A DNA stretch of 64,000 bases from Fischerella muscicola PCC 7414 (GTDB lineage Bacteria > Cyanobacteriota > Cyanobacteriia > Cyanobacteriales > Nostocaceae). Every line of letters begins with the position of its first letter. Within the stretch, counting starts at the first letter, position 1. The notes under the pieces were generated by a model that saw only the letters and a list, made by a program, of their open reading frames with translations, did not search any database and was not told where the DNA came from. The stretch lies in the NCBI RefSeq assembly GCF_000317205.1, contig NZ_AJLK01000114.1:1-64000 (forward strand), given 5' to 3'. The position numbers and the translations under genes were made by a program. Of the stretch, positions 37,409 through 46,576 are shown piece by piece.

Positions 37409-38923
37409 CTATTTTAGCTGGCGTTGGATGCGATCGCTTAAAGGACTGTGTTTCGATGCTAAACGCGCCCTCCCGGCTGCTGCCCATTCTTGTAGTTGTT
37501 GAATTTGTTCGGTGGCAGTGCGGGCTAAGGGTATGATTTGACTGGCAGCTTCTAAAATGTCATCAGTGGTGAAGTCGCGATTTTGGCTAAAACCGATGTG
37601 CATAGCTTCGATTAAAGTTTGCTCTATTTCTGCACCGGAAAAATCGGGTGTTTCATACGCTAACCTGTCGATATCATAACTTTTTATGTTATGGGCGCGT
37701 AGTCTGGATAAATGCACATTGAAAATAGCTTTTCTTTCTTCCTGGGTAGGTAAACCGACGAAGAAAATTTCATCAAAACGTCCTTTTCGTAGCATTTCTG
37801 GTGGTAAAGCTTGGATGTCGTTAGCGGTAGAAACCACAAACACGGGTGAGGTTTTCTCGGCTAACCAGGTAATAAATGTACCAAAAACACGACTTGTTGT
37901 TCCCGCATCTCCTTTGCTACCAAGTCCCGAAAAGGCTTTGTCTATCTCGTCTATCCACAATACACAAGGGGCGAGGGCTTCGGCTACTTGGATCATTTGA
38001 CGTGTGCGGGATTCTGATTCGCCTACCAAACCCGCAAATAATCGTCCTACGTCTAATCGCAGTAGGGGTAAGTGCCAATGATGAGCGATCGCTTTGGCAG
38101 TTAATGATTTACCAGTTCCTTGGATACCCACTAACAGTAAACCGCGTGGGTGCGGTAATCCGTACTGTCTCGCCCGTTCGGTAAATGCGCCTCCCCGACG
38201 GAGTAACCAATCTTTGAGGTTGTCCAATCCGCCGATGTCTGAGATTTGCTCGGTAGCAGGGATAAAATCGAGAATCTGGGTTTGGCGGATAGTTTGGCGT
38301 TTTTCTTCTAGCACCAAATCCACATCTTCTGGTTGTAATTCACCATGAGTCGCGATCGCTCTTGCTAACACCCGGCGTATCCTTTCCATTGATAGCCCTT
38401 GACAAGAGCGCACCAAATCATCTAGAAATCTACTGGAAGGAGAATGACCAGTAGCAATTAACAACCGTTCTACTTCTGAGCGAATTTCGGCAGCATTGGG
38501 TAAAGGAAACTCTACAACTGTCAACACTTCCGTTAAATCATCAGGAATCGCTATTCTCGGTGACAACAGGACAATATTTTTTGGTTGAGACTTGAGGAGT
38601 TTAGCTAAATTACGGAGTTTGCGAGCAATGGCCACATCATCTAAAAAGCGATGATAGTCGCGCAGTATAAATACTCCTGGTGCTGTAGCGGGAATTTTTT
38701 CGACAAATTCTAAAGCTTGCAAAGGGTTACGTCGCCCAAAGCCTTCATCGTTAGGGTTTCCCTGATAGCCATCCACAAAATCCCAAGTATACACTGGGCG
38801 ATTTCCCTGATTTGCTGCTTCTTCCCGTATCGCGGCTTCTAAGCGTTCTTCCTCGTAAGTGGGAATGTAGATCAGGGGATAGCGGGCGCGCAGCAGCAGT
38901 TTGAACTCTTCACGGAAGCTCAT
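37409..38923 (-). CDS. ycf46: AAA+ ATPase, Ycf46 type
   Basis: This 504-aa AAA+ ATPase has the Walker A GIQGTGKS at 266-273, Walker B VLWIDEID at 321-328 and the arginine-rich sensor region FGTFITWL...STANDIQAL...RKGRFDEIFFVG. The N-terminal half lacks a second Walker motif. This matches the Ycf46 family, found in red algal plastids and cyanobacteria and linked to carbon uptake and photosynthesis control. The symbol is by resemblance. Confidence 0.85.
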   Translation of the reverse strand: MSFREEFKLLLRARYPLIYIPTYEEERLEAAIREEAANQGNRPVYTWDFVDGYQGNPNDEGFGRRNPLQALEFVEKIPATAPGVFILRDYHRFLDDVAIARKLRNLAKLLKSQPKNIVLLSPRIAIPDDLTEVLTVVEFPLPNAAEIRSEVERLLIATGHSPSSRFLDDLVRSCQGLSMERIRRVLARAIATHGELQPEDVDLVLEEKRQTIRQTQILDFIPATEQISDIGGLDNLKDWLLRRGGAFTERARQYGLPHPRGLLLVGIQGTGKSLTAKAIAHHWHLPLLRLDVGRLFAGLVGESESRTRQMIQVAEALAPCVLWIDEIDKAFSGLGSKGDAGTTSRVFGTFITWLAEKTSPVFVVSTANDIQALPPEMLRKGRFDEIFFVGLPTQEERKAIFNVHLSRLRAHNIKSYDIDRLAYETPDFSGAEIEQTLIEAMHIGFSQNRDFTTDDILEAASQIIPLARTATEQIQQLQEWAAAGRARLASKHSPLSDRIQRQLK

Positions 38924-39100
38924 AATATTTAGATGTTATTGACGAGTTGTTATTTTACGTAGTCCTTTATTTCATTTTTAAGGTTTGTACTGCTCTTCAC
39001 AACTGTTTTATATTTTTTCTCTGGAGAAGTGAATACATCAAAAGCGAGAGTCAGCAATTCAGTACTTACTAGTCCACCACATTGATGTTAATGGGCTGCT

Positions 39101-39133
39101 AGATCCCCGACTTTTTAGAAAAGTCGGGGATCT
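39101..39133. repeat. 33-bp palindromic repeat, second copy
   Basis: The copy matches 28318-28350 in arms and length. The surrounding gap (38924-39295) also has ATTCCAC/GTGGAAT at 39204-39222 and TTCCCAG/CTGGGAA at 39242-39262, two further hairpins. These lie 3' of yceD and could end its transcription. Confidence 0.85.
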
Positions 39134-39295
39134 GGCCCTTCGCAACCCCTTATAACTTATGTAGTCAATTTACCTTTTCCCGACTTCTGCAACAAGTGGC
39201 TCTATTCCACCTGAAAGTGGAATATAGCCTTCCAAAAACTATTCCCAGCCGGAGACTGGGAACGAAGAAATAGCCAAATGACCAATGACAAATGA

Positions 39296-39802
39296 CTAAG
39301 ATGGAAGTTGCTTTTTCAAAGCTTCTAAAGAAGCCCAGCGACGATCTACAGTCCGAGTAGAGGCTGGATCATGACTTGGTTGAATCCCTGGACAATTGGT
39401 ATCACAAAGTTGGCGCTGAGGAATTTCTAAGCAGACTTGTTCATATAGCCATTCACCAGGGTCAAAATATCCGTGGGGTGACAAAGTTTCTACTAAATCT
39501 TCCACAGCTATTTCCCGTTCTAGAGGCAAAGAAACTTCTTGCTCTACGGTTTCGTCTAACCAAATTATTTCGGAGGTATCAACTACAAGGCGATGATTGT
39601 AATTTTGCAAGCAGCGGTTGCAGGTACAAGTAATGATAGTTTCTGCTTGACCAGATACTTCTAAATAATTACCGCAATGTTGTACACGAACACGGCCGCG
39701 AACTGGTGTTAAGGTATCCAAACCAGACAGAAACTCTTTAACCTGAATCTCCTCTGTCCGCTCCGGTGCTTTGGTTAGCTGCGGAATATAAATTGCGTCC
39801 AT
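39296..39802 (-). CDS. yceD: YceD family (DUF177) protein
   Basis: This 168-aa protein has the YceD/DUF177 core: VRGRVRVQHCGNYLEVSGQ, ITCTCNRCLQNY (cysteine pair) and ISLPLEREIAVEDLVETL-like strands. A second CxxxCP motif (LCDTNCPGI) follows near 137-145. Family members help accumulation of 23S rRNA and are often beside rpmF. Here it lies just downstream of the yidC-jag genes on the same strand. Confidence 0.85.
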   Translation of the reverse strand: MDAIYIPQLTKAPERTEEIQVKEFLSGLDTLTPVRGRVRVQHCGNYLEVSGQAETIITCTCNRCLQNYNHRLVVDTSEIIWLDETVEQEVSLPLEREIAVEDLVETLSPHGYFDPGEWLYEQVCLEIPQRQLCDTNCPGIQPSHDPASTRTVDRRWASLEALKKQLPS

Positions 39803-40209
39803 AGGATTTGTGAGACATTCTCACGAAAAATGATCTTTATATATCAGCTATTTTGCCGATAATATTTCTTTATTTTAACTTTTTTGGGTAGTTAGTTGTT
39901 AGTTGTTAGTTGTTAGTTCTTAGTTGTTAGTTGTGAGCGCCCGACTAGCTGCGTTTTTTTGCCGCTAGCAACAAATGAAACTAGCACATTTTTCAAAGGA
40001 GGGCTAAAAGCTTTGTTATATAAGGCTTATAAAATGTGCAAGTTTAGGAGTGGTTAGTTGTTGTACCAGACGTGCCATGGCACGTCTGTACATTGGTTAG
40101 TGGTGAATACCAACAACCAACATACAACAACCAACAATCAACAACCAACAATCAACAATCAACAATCAACACCCAACCACCAACAATGAACTAACTACCA
40201 ACAATTTCA
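39803..40209. other. Repeat-rich gap between yceD and jag
   Basis: It holds TTAGTTG units at 39889-39930 and the inverted copy of the 20-bp palindrome at 40068-40087. CAACAATC/CAACAACC units follow from 40108 to 40200. No gene is seen. Confidence 0.85.
40068..40087. repeat. 20-bp perfect palindrome, copy 2 (flanks inverted)
   Basis: It is identical to the copy at 35488. Its right flank GTACATTGGTTAGTG is the reverse complement of the left flank of the 42092 and 43413 copies, so the repeat unit as a whole is inverted here. Confidence 0.97.
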
Positions 40210-40731
40210 CTATTCAGGCAATGCCAGGCGTACAACTAAATTACGATGGGGTTCTTTACCCCGGCTGAAGGTTTCTAAATCACTAAACTCTTTTAAAAAG
40301 GTATGGACTAGGCGACGTTCAGCCGAACTGAGGGATTTTATTTCCACTTCTGTTGCGGTAGCCCGGACTTGTTCAGCAGCAGCTTCAGCGATCGCTCGAA
40401 TTTCTGCTTGTCTCCTGACACGATAGCCGTTTAATTCCACCGTGTATGAGGCTTGCTCCTCATGAGGTTGATTTAAGTTGAGAGTAGAATTTGCCAGATA
40501 CTGAATAGCATCTAGCACTACACCATCAGGCCCAATCAAAACCTGCATTTGTTCTGGTGTCAAATTTGTATGATCAATAGTCAACCAGTAATTATCTGGT
40601 TCTTGAGAATCACCCTCAGCGATCGCAGCTACTTCTAAATCGCCTTTAATTTCAGTATTTATCCCAGTAAGTTGCAGCAATGTTTTTAACCACTGCTGCC
40701 CTCTTGCCATCCGAGAATCGGTCATCATCAA
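40210..40731 (-). CDS. jag: Jag/KhpB-like RNA-binding protein (KH and R3H)
   Basis: This 173-aa protein has a KH domain with the loop GPDG (67-70) and a C-terminal R3H domain ([11 protein letters not shown], arginines 139/140 and H143). It belongs to the Jag/KhpB group, which regulates translation of RNAs and often follows yidC. Its start overlaps the yidC stop by four bases (ATGA), so translation is probably coupled. The family is known for RNA binding; its role here is inferred. Confidence 0.92.
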   Translation of the reverse strand: MMMTDSRMARGQQWLKTLLQLTGINTEIKGDLEVAAIAEGDSQEPDNYWLTIDHTNLTPEQMQVLIGPDGVVLDAIQYLANSTLNLNQPHEEQASYTVELNGYRVRRQAEIRAIAEAAAEQVRATATEVEIKSLSSAERRLVHTFLKEFSDLETFSRGKEPHRNLVVRLALPE

Positions 40732-41954
40732 CCTGTAGCCTTTTTCTTAGAACTCTTTGGTTCAACTTTCTTAGAACTTTTTGGCTCATTAGAACTCTTT
40801 GGTTCATTAGAACTCTTTGGTTCAACTTTCTTAGAACTTTTTGGCTCAAACGGCAATGTTTTTTGTTGTGCTTCCGCCTGCTTCTCTTGGGTGTCTACAA
40901 TTTTTTGTAATTCCTCTGGTAGAGGTTCACGAGAAAGGATGTAAGTTTGTAGAGTTTGGAAAATATTACCAATCACCATATACATCAACACCCCAGCCGG
41001 TAAGGGGAAGAACAAAAACATCCCGGAAAAGATTACGGGAGTGATTTTGTTGACTGTATCCTGTTGTGGGTTGCCACCACTGGAATTTTGCCCAGAAAGA
41101 ACTTGGCTGACGTAAAGGGTAACGCCAAACAACACTACCATTGTGACAATATCCCAATGAATAGTGCCATCAGGATCAATTGCCCCGACTCTGCCCAAGG
41201 CATCAATAAACAAAAATCCTTTGTCTGCTGCTAATCCTGGAATTGTTCCAGTTATAGTAACGTCTCCTGGCTGGAGGGCTTCAATATTACCTTCAGCATC
41301 AATTTTGATCCTGTCTTCCCCTTTTGTAATTTTCCATTGGGGAACTAACTTACTATCTGGGTGTTCTGCCAATACTTCTTGAAATGGCTTACCGTCAACA
41401 GTCTGATATTGAATCTTGGTATGTTCTCCTACTGCTAATTTGTTACCTCCCGGTAAAATCGCAGTTACCTTAACATGTTCCCCATCCGCAACATAGATGT
41501 TTTGGGGGGCAGTGAGAAAAGCTTGGGGTTGAATTCGTTCGATTTGTTCGGCGGGAAAGATTTGTAAGTTAACTGTGTAGTTAACACTGGCAAAAGGTGA
41601 ACCTCGCAATGTCGCAAATAGCGCTAATAACACTGGCATTTGCAACAGTAATGGCAAACATCCAGCTAAAGGATTACCAAATTCCTTCTGGACGTTGAGC
41701 ATTTCTTCTTGCTGCTTTTGCGGATCGTCCTTATAGCGTTCTTTGATTTCTTGCATTCGTTTTTGCATCAAAGGTTGGACGATTCGCATCCGTCGCATAT
41801 TGCGAATTGAGCCAGCACTTAGAGGGTATAGTGCAAAACGAATAATCAACGTCAAAGCAACAATCGCCAAACCATAACTTGGCACAATGCTATAGAACAA
41901 GTCTATGATTGGCAACATGACGTTGTTGGAAAAAAACCCGATACCAAAATCCAT
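40728..41954 (-). CDS. yidC: Membrane protein insertase YidC/Oxa1
   Basis: This 408-aa insertase places proteins into the cytoplasmic or thylakoid membrane. The core includes [21 protein letters not shown], the [20 protein letters not shown] loop, and a large soluble insert (about 140-280) found in cyanobacterial forms. The C-terminus is a repeated [12 protein letters not shown] tail (about 372-408), probably a ribosome-contacting basic tail. It is adjacent to rnpA and rpmH as in many bacteria. Confidence 0.95.
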   Translation of the reverse strand: MDFGIGFFSNNVMLPIIDLFYSIVPSYGLAIVALTLIIRFALYPLSAGSIRNMRRMRIVQPLMQKRMQEIKERYKDDPQKQQEEMLNVQKEFGNPLAGCLPLLLQMPVLLALFATLRGSPFASVNYTVNLQIFPAEQIERIQPQAFLTAPQNIYVADGEHVKVTAILPGGNKLAVGEHTKIQYQTVDGKPFQEVLAEHPDSKLVPQWKITKGEDRIKIDAEGNIEALQPGDVTITGTIPGLAADKGFLFIDALGRVGAIDPDGTIHWDIVTMVVLFGVTLYVSQVLSGQNSSGGNPQQDTVNKITPVIFSGMFLFFPLPAGVLMYMVIGNIFQTLQTYILSREPLPEELQKIVDTQEKQAEAQQKTLPFEPKSSKKVEPKSSNEPKSSNEPKSSKKVEPKSSKKKATG

Positions 41955-42002
41955 TATTCTGAATTCAACCTGAGGTAATGTAAATTAACTAGCGATTTTA
42001 GG

Positions 42003-42305
42003 TTGGTTTTTTGTTGGTTGTTGTTTGTTGTTTGTTGTTTGTTGGTTGTTGTTTGGAAGAATTATTGACAACCAACCACTAACCAATGTACAGACGTGCC
42101 ATGGCACGTCTCTACAACAACTAACCAGCAACTACCAACCAGAATTTAAAAATCGGCTGACTGAATATAATTTATCGAAATCAGGATCTGTCTGCGACTG
42201 TAATTCAACTACGGATAGCCGCACATTTATTGAAGATGGGGAGGTGGGGAGGTAGGGAGTTGGGGAGATACTTTCACCCCATCACCCCATCACCCCATCA
42301 CCCCA
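42003..42305. repeat. Heptanucleotide repeats and palindrome upstream of yidC
   Basis: TTGTTTG units (42003-42052) precede a 20-bp palindrome (42092-42111). CACCCCAT units run at 42277-42308. There is no gene between yidC and the PH-domain gene. Confidence 0.85.
42092..42111. repeat. 20-bp perfect palindrome, copy 3
   Basis: The flanks AACCAATGTAC and CTACA match those of copy 4 at 43413. Confidence 0.97.
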
Positions 42306-42698
42306 TCACTTCTTCGCAGCAGCATTAAAATTGGGATTTTTGGCAGTGACTCGTTCAGTGATGTAATCATAGACTTCGCGGAACTTAGGAACAGCCCGCA
42401 GTTCCAGGCGACTACCATCTCTGAGAGTCAACACCATATCTCCCCATAAGCCAATACCACGGGGAACTTTGACGATTTTGACAATTTCTGAGTAAATAAC
42501 GTCACTGCGATCGCGTCCCATCCAACCCCCTGTCACAGAAACTCGGCGATCAGTAATCCGAAAACGCAGCCACAATGCCCTAACAATTGCTCCTACCGTT
42601 AGTGGTATACCCACAATCGTTAAGCCAATTAGTATGTTTATTATTAAATCCCCAATGTGGGGGCCGCCTTCAAAATAAACTTCTTCACGAATGCCCAT
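42306..42698 (-). CDS. PH-domain (YdbS/YdbT-like) membrane protein
   Basis: This 130-aa protein has one or two hydrophobic segments (17-45) followed by a PH-like domain (RITDRRVSVTGGWMGRDRSDVIYSEI). It lies between rnpA and yidC, overlapping rnpA by 14 bases, and so is probably expressed with them. Its function is unknown; an accessory role in membrane insertion is plausible but unproven. Confidence 0.8.
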   Translation of the reverse strand: MGIREEVYFEGGPHIGDLIINILIGLTIVGIPLTVGAIVRALWLRFRITDRRVSVTGGWMGRDRSDVIYSEIVKIVKVPRGIGLWGDMVLTLRDGSRLELRAVPKFREVYDYITERVTAKNPNFNAAAKK

Positions 42699-43104
42699 TT
42701 AATACCTCAGCTTGTGCCAACAACTGCTCTAATTCTTGCAGAAATTGTTGGGTTACGCACTTAGATTCTGCCGCCGCTGGTTTTACAACTACCACTAGCC
42801 GCCATCCTGGAGACAAGTTAGGCAACAATTGATGCAAAGCTGCTGATACTTGCCGCTTGAGGCGGTTACGAACTACTGCCCGTTTACTGACTTTAGTGCT
42901 AATCGAAATACCAATTTTGATTGGAAAAAGTACCGAGTTTGTTGATTGTACATTATCGTGGGCAGTATCAAGAGAAGGTTTTTTCATAGATGATGGCCGT
43001 AAGGCTCTCAAAGTGAAATAAGAACCATGACGGCGAGTACCTTCCCGGAAAACTGCCTGAAAATCTTTTCGGGATTTTAGCCGATTTGCTTTGGGCAAAG
43101 CCAC
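42685..43104 (-). CDS. rnpA: Ribonuclease P protein component
   Basis: RnpA helps the RNase P RNA mature tRNA 5' ends. This 139-aa protein has the RNR motif in VVRNRLKRQVSAAL (R79-N80-R81). An insertion at about 38-60 (SSMKKPSLDTAHDNVQSTN) separates the first strands, giving a longer form than usual (about 115-120 aa). It follows rpmH by 24 bp and overlaps the next gene. Confidence 0.94.
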   Translation of the reverse strand: MALPKANRLKSRKDFQAVFREGTRRHGSYFTLRALRPSSMKKPSLDTAHDNVQSTNSVLFPIKIGISISTKVSKRAVVRNRLKRQVSAALHQLLPNLSPGWRLVVVVKPAAAESKCVTQQFLQELEQLLAQAEVLNGHS

Positions 43105-43128
43105 AACTGCTGTCTAAGTTTCCTTACC

Positions 43129-43263
43129 CTATACGCTTAGGCGATAACGTCCTTTTTTTCTTCTGGCTCGAATCACATTTCTACCATCTGGTGTTTGCAT
43201 CCTGGCACGGAAACCAGATGTTCTCTTCCTCTTTCGGTTTGTTCCCTCTAGAGTTCTCCGCAT
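43129..43263 (-). CDS. rpmH: 50S ribosomal protein L34
   Basis: This 44-aa protein ([20 protein letters not shown] onward, ending [11 protein letters not shown]) is L34, a small basic protein of the large ribosomal subunit. The gene is first in the rpmH-rnpA-PH-yidC-jag string, as in many bacteria. A TATAAT -10 lies at 43310-43315 on the minus strand, 47 bp before the start; no clear -35 was found. Confidence 0.97.
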   Translation of the reverse strand: MRRTLEGTNRKRKRTSGFRARMQTPDGRNVIRARRKKGRYRLSV

Positions 43264-43412
43264 ATTTTTGTCCTCTTCAGCAATTTTTTATAAAAAGCCA
43301 CAATCTATAATTATATCACTTTTTAGCCAAAAGAAGTCATTAGTTATTTGTCATTAACTAAATGTACAGACGCACACTTGTGCAATCCTACCAACACCAC
43401 TAACCAATGTAC

Positions 43413-43432
43413 AGACGTGCCATGGCACGTCT
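43413..43432. repeat. 20-bp perfect palindrome, copy 4
   Basis: Identical to the copies at 35488, 40068 and 42092. It sits nine bases from the stop of the DUF2808 gene, in a short gap shared with rpmH. Confidence 0.97.
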
Positions 43433-43440
43433 CTACACTA

Positions 43441-43962
43441 CTAACTAACACTAAGAATCCAAGTTCCCATGTAACTACGCAACGCAGCTGCATCACCAGG
43501 GCTGACAGTGTAGCAGTTGAAATAATAAATGCCTCCGAAAGCTGGATTCTTGACATTAGAAAGCACAATTTCCACATTACTACCTGCTGGCACAGGCTCT
43601 TGGGGATAAATCATAATTACACCATTTTCTCTATCCCATTTCGCTTCTGTCAGTGCTACTTTTTTGTCTCTTACCCGTACCTCAATCTTTTTAGGATCGA
43701 ATTTTCCTTTGTAATAGTTGGGGTAGCTGACAACAAATTCAGAAGCAGCGACTTTCATTTTTTTGGCAGGAATTCTTAAACGATATCTATCCCAAGCATT
43801 GGTTTGTCCACCAAAATCCAATCGGAAAGGCAGTTGATTTTCACTTTTAACACCACTGAACAGCGTAAACCCTGGCAAACTCTGCGCCCAGCTAACGGCT
43901 GGGAGGCTTGTCAGTAAAAAGCCAGTCACCGCTAAGGCAGAAAATAAACGTCGCATAGTCAA
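43441..43962 (-). CDS. DUF2808 secreted protein
   Basis: This 173-aa protein has an N-terminal signal peptide (MRRLFSALAVTGFLLTSLPA..SWA, cleavage near residue 26) and the DUF2808 domain: YRLRIPAKKMKVAASEFVVS, FDPKKIEVRV and YFNCYTVSPGDAAALRSYMG. It is common in cyanobacteria, with no established role, probably periplasmic. It is monocistronic. Confidence 0.88.
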   Translation of the reverse strand: MTMRRLFSALAVTGFLLTSLPAVSWAQSLPGFTLFSGVKSENQLPFRLDFGGQTNAWDRYRLRIPAKKMKVAASEFVVSYPNYYKGKFDPKKIEVRVRDKKVALTEAKWDRENGVIMIYPQEPVPAGSNVEIVLSNVKNPAFGGIYYFNCYTVSPGDAAALRSYMGTWILSVS

Positions 43963-44542
43963 GCTCCTGTGGCAGAAATAAATGTGTTGTTTCAGTAACT
44001 GGAAGTAAAGGTTCGTAACTAAACTTTACTACTGACTTTATTCAATCTAGACGTCAAAACCTCAACAAAAGTGCCATACTGTCTAGGTGTATGTAATTTT
44101 TTACTGAAAATTTGGTATTTTATTTGACATCAAGCCTACTTATGAGCTAGCGAACAGTGGAGGGGTAGAAAGTTCTCATGCTTACTAACTTATTGATATT
44201 TTTACCAGATATAAAACGCCCTAGAAATTGAGTTGTATTTCTAAATATGTACAAGTTTATCTAAAATTAAGAATTTTGTTATAAAAATTAAGCGACTTGA
44301 ACAGGCGATCGCTAGCAAACTTAAGCTAGATTGGTGGCAGTAAGCATTACTCACAGCAGCAAAAATTCTAATAATTAGGGGAATTAGTTGGTGAGAAATT
44401 AATCGATATTGCACTATGTAAACAAGACACAACAATATTTTGCAATACCTAAAAGAATTTGAAGACATAGATGTAAATTCCGGGGATCAGCATAGGATGT
44501 GCAATAAATAACCTATAAATGCAAGTATATGTATTGCAACAT
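43963..44542. other. AT-rich gap upstream of the structured region
   Basis: It shows no protein-like frame. It does not contain the common heptanucleotide or palindromic repeats. HIP1 GGCGATCGC occurs at 44305. It may hold the promoters of DUF2808 and the transhydrogenase genes. Confidence 0.6.
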
Positions 44543-44667
44543 CCATGAGCGGCACAATTAGGGTTTGTCTAGGTAGGTAGAGTGGGAAAGCGTAGGAATA
44601 ACTAACAGGAAAAGCCAATAGCTGATAGCCCCACCCGTAGACCAGGAGTGCGTCGAAATACTCATGG
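44543..44667 (+). ncRNA. Candidate structured RNA or leader upstream of pntA
   Basis: Four nested complementary pairs can be read: CCATGAG 44543-44549 with CTCATGG 44661-44667; GCAC 44552-44555 with GTGC 44648-44651; GGTTTGT 44562-44568 with GTAGACC 44637-44643 (including G-U pairs); GTGGG 44582-44586 with CCCAC 44630-44634. The order is strictly nested, so one long irregular stem with an apical loop region can form. The element ends 55 bp before pntA. It matches no RNA family I recognise. It may be a 5' leader or an independent sRNA. Confidence 0.35.
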
Positions 44668-44721
44668 GAAAAATTTCACAACTTGCACCAGAAATTAAGT
44701 ATTTAATCTCAAGGAGATTAC

Positions 44722-45885
44722 ATGAGAATAGCAGTTGCTAAAGAAATCGAAGTGTGTGAACGTCGTGTGGCATTAGTTCCCGACATCGTAGCGCGGTTGG
44801 TTAAACAAGGTTTAGAGATTTGGGTAGAAGCTGGTGCGGGTGAACGAGCATTTTTTAATGATGCTGCCTACGAAGCCGCTGGAGCCACAATCATTGCCGA
44901 TAGTGATAGATTATGGTCAGAAGCAGACATTCTCCTCAAAGTTAGCCCTCCACAAGAGCGAGAAGACGGACGCTCAGAAATAGACTTACTCAAAGAAGGA
45001 TCTGTACTGATTAGCTTCCTCAATCCTTTGGGGAATCCAGTCATAGCCCAGAAACTGGCAGCACGCAAAGTCACAGCCTTGAGTATGGAAATGATTCCCC
45101 GTACCACTAGGGCGCAAAGCATGGATGCTTTATCATCACAAGCATCGATCGCAGGTTACAAAGCCGTACTCATCGCCGCTGCCTCACTGCCAAAATATTT
45201 CCCCATGCTGACAACTGCTGCTGGTACGATCGCCCCCGCCAAAATATTTATCATGGGTGCTGGCGTTGCAGGTTTACAAGCGATCGCCACCGCCAGACGT
45301 CTGGGAGCAGTGGTAGAAGCTTTTGATATTCGCCCCGCCGTCAAAGAAGAAGTACAAAGTCTAGGAGCGAAATTTGTAGAAATCAAATTGGATGAAGAAA
45401 CAACCGCCGCCGGTGGTTACGCCAAAGAAATTTCCGAAGCCAGCAAAAAGCGCACTCAAGAAGTAGTCACCGAACACATCAAAAATGCTGATGTCGTCAT
45501 TACCACAGCTCAAGTTCCTGGTAAAAAAGCACCTCTTCTTGTCACAGAAGACATGGTAAAGCAAATGAAACCAGGTTCAGTAATTGTAGACATCGCCGCC
45601 GAACAAGGTGGTAACTGCGCTTGTACTGATCCCGGTAGAGATATTGTTGCCCACGGCGTTACCATTATTGGGCCGATTAATCTACCATCATCCCTCCCAG
45701 TCCATGCTAGCCAGTTATATGCCAAGAACTTGACATCTTTAATGCAACTGCTGATTAAAGACAAAACTGTAGATGTTAACTTTGCCGACGACATTATAGA
45801 TGCAGCCTGCATTACCCACGCCGGTGAAATTCGCTCCACACGAATAAAAGAGGCGTTACAAACCGTAACTTCAGCAGTGAGTTAA
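44722..45885 (+). CDS. pntA: NAD(P) transhydrogenase alpha subunit, domain I
   Basis: This 387-aa protein is the NAD(H)-binding domain I of proton-translocating transhydrogenase. The start has RIAVAKEIEVCERRVALVP, the Rossmann motif GAGVAGLQAIATARRLGA, and the RQD-loop region. As usual in cyanobacteria, the alpha subunit is split and domain II is encoded next. A strong AAGGAG sits seven bases before the ATG. It couples proton movement to NADP reduction. Confidence 0.95.
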   Translation: MRIAVAKEIEVCERRVALVPDIVARLVKQGLEIWVEAGAGERAFFNDAAYEAAGATIIADSDRLWSEADILLKVSPPQEREDGRSEIDLLKEGSVLISFLNPLGNPVIAQKLAARKVTALSMEMIPRTTRAQSMDALSSQASIAGYKAVLIAAASLPKYFPMLTTAAGTIAPAKIFIMGAGVAGLQAIATARRLGAVVEAFDIRPAVKEEVQSLGAKFVEIKLDEETTAAGGYAKEISEASKKRTQEVVTEHIKNADVVITTAQVPGKKAPLLVTEDMVKQMKPGSVIVDIAAEQGGNCACTDPGRDIVAHGVTIIGPINLPSSLPVHASQLYAKNLTSLMQLLIKDKTVDVNFADDIIDAACITHAGEIRSTRIKEALQTVTSAVS

Positions 45886-46065
45886 AAGGAATCGGGGATC
45901 AGGGATCAGGGAGACAAGGAGGACAAGGAAGTAGTCTTTCTTCTTTGTCTACCTACACTCCCCCACCTCCCCATCACCCCATCACCCCATCTCCCCATCA
46001 CCCCATCACCCCTATCCCCACCTCCCCATCATCCTCCTCTCCCCAATACATAAGGATTTGTCAAC

Positions 46066-46353
46066 ATGACAGAAGCATTAATTGCGGCTTTGTTCGTATT
46101 TGTTTTGGCATCGTTTACCGGATTTGAAGTGATCAACAAAGTACCGCCTACTTTGCATACGCCCTTGATGTCAGGCTCAAACGCGATTTCTGGCATCGCC
46201 GTATTAGGGGCAATTGTAGCTTCCGGTGCGAAAGAGTGGAATATCTCAGTTATTCTCGGTTTGATCGCCGTGGTACTAGCAACCATCAACGTGGTGGGTG
46301 GTTTCCTAGTCACAGATCGGATGTTGCAGATGTTTAAAAAGAAGGCAAGTTAG
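46066..46353 (+). CDS. pntAB: NAD(P) transhydrogenase alpha subunit, membrane part
   Basis: This 95-aa protein has three hydrophobic segments, including FVFVLASFTGFEVINKVPP and the HTPLMSGSNAISGIAVLGAI core of domain II. It is the small membrane half of the split alpha subunit. It lies 180 bp after pntA, with repeats between, and precedes pntB. Confidence 0.95.
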   Translation: MTEALIAALFVFVLASFTGFEVINKVPPTLHTPLMSGSNAISGIAVLGAIVASGAKEWNISVILGLIAVVLATINVVGGFLVTDRMLQMFKKKAS

Positions 46354-46354
46354 C

Positions 46355-46560
46355 ACCTGTTGTTTGATGTTTGGTGTTTGTTCTTTGGAATAGTTAACAA
46401 CCAACAATCTACTATCAACAATCAATCCTTCGGGTTCGCCAGTCCCCCATCGTGACGGGAACCGCCTTTTTGGGGGGCTGGACTCACCACCAACAATCAA
46501 CTATCAACAATCAACCACCAACAATCAACCTCCAACAATCAACTATCAACAATCAACAAA
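46355..46560. repeat. Repeats between pntAB and pntB
   Basis: It holds TGTTTGG units, CAACAATC units and a GGGTTCGCCAGTC...GACTCACCA element (46430-46490). The last element also occurs near 35417. It is unusual to find so much repeat DNA inside an operon-like set. Confidence 0.8.
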
Positions 46561-46576
46561 TTACTGTGCTTATCTT

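Noticed and set aside
44241-44468. 75-aa minus-strand frame upstream of pntA
   Set aside because: AT-driven hydrophobic composition with no family and no ribosome binding site.
44543-44667. Cobalamin riboswitch before pntA
   Set aside because: CAGGAGTGCG only loosely resembles the B12 box and the rest of the conserved core is missing.
46355-46560. A gene between pntAB and pntB
   Set aside because: Only repeats and a short frame crossing them were seen.
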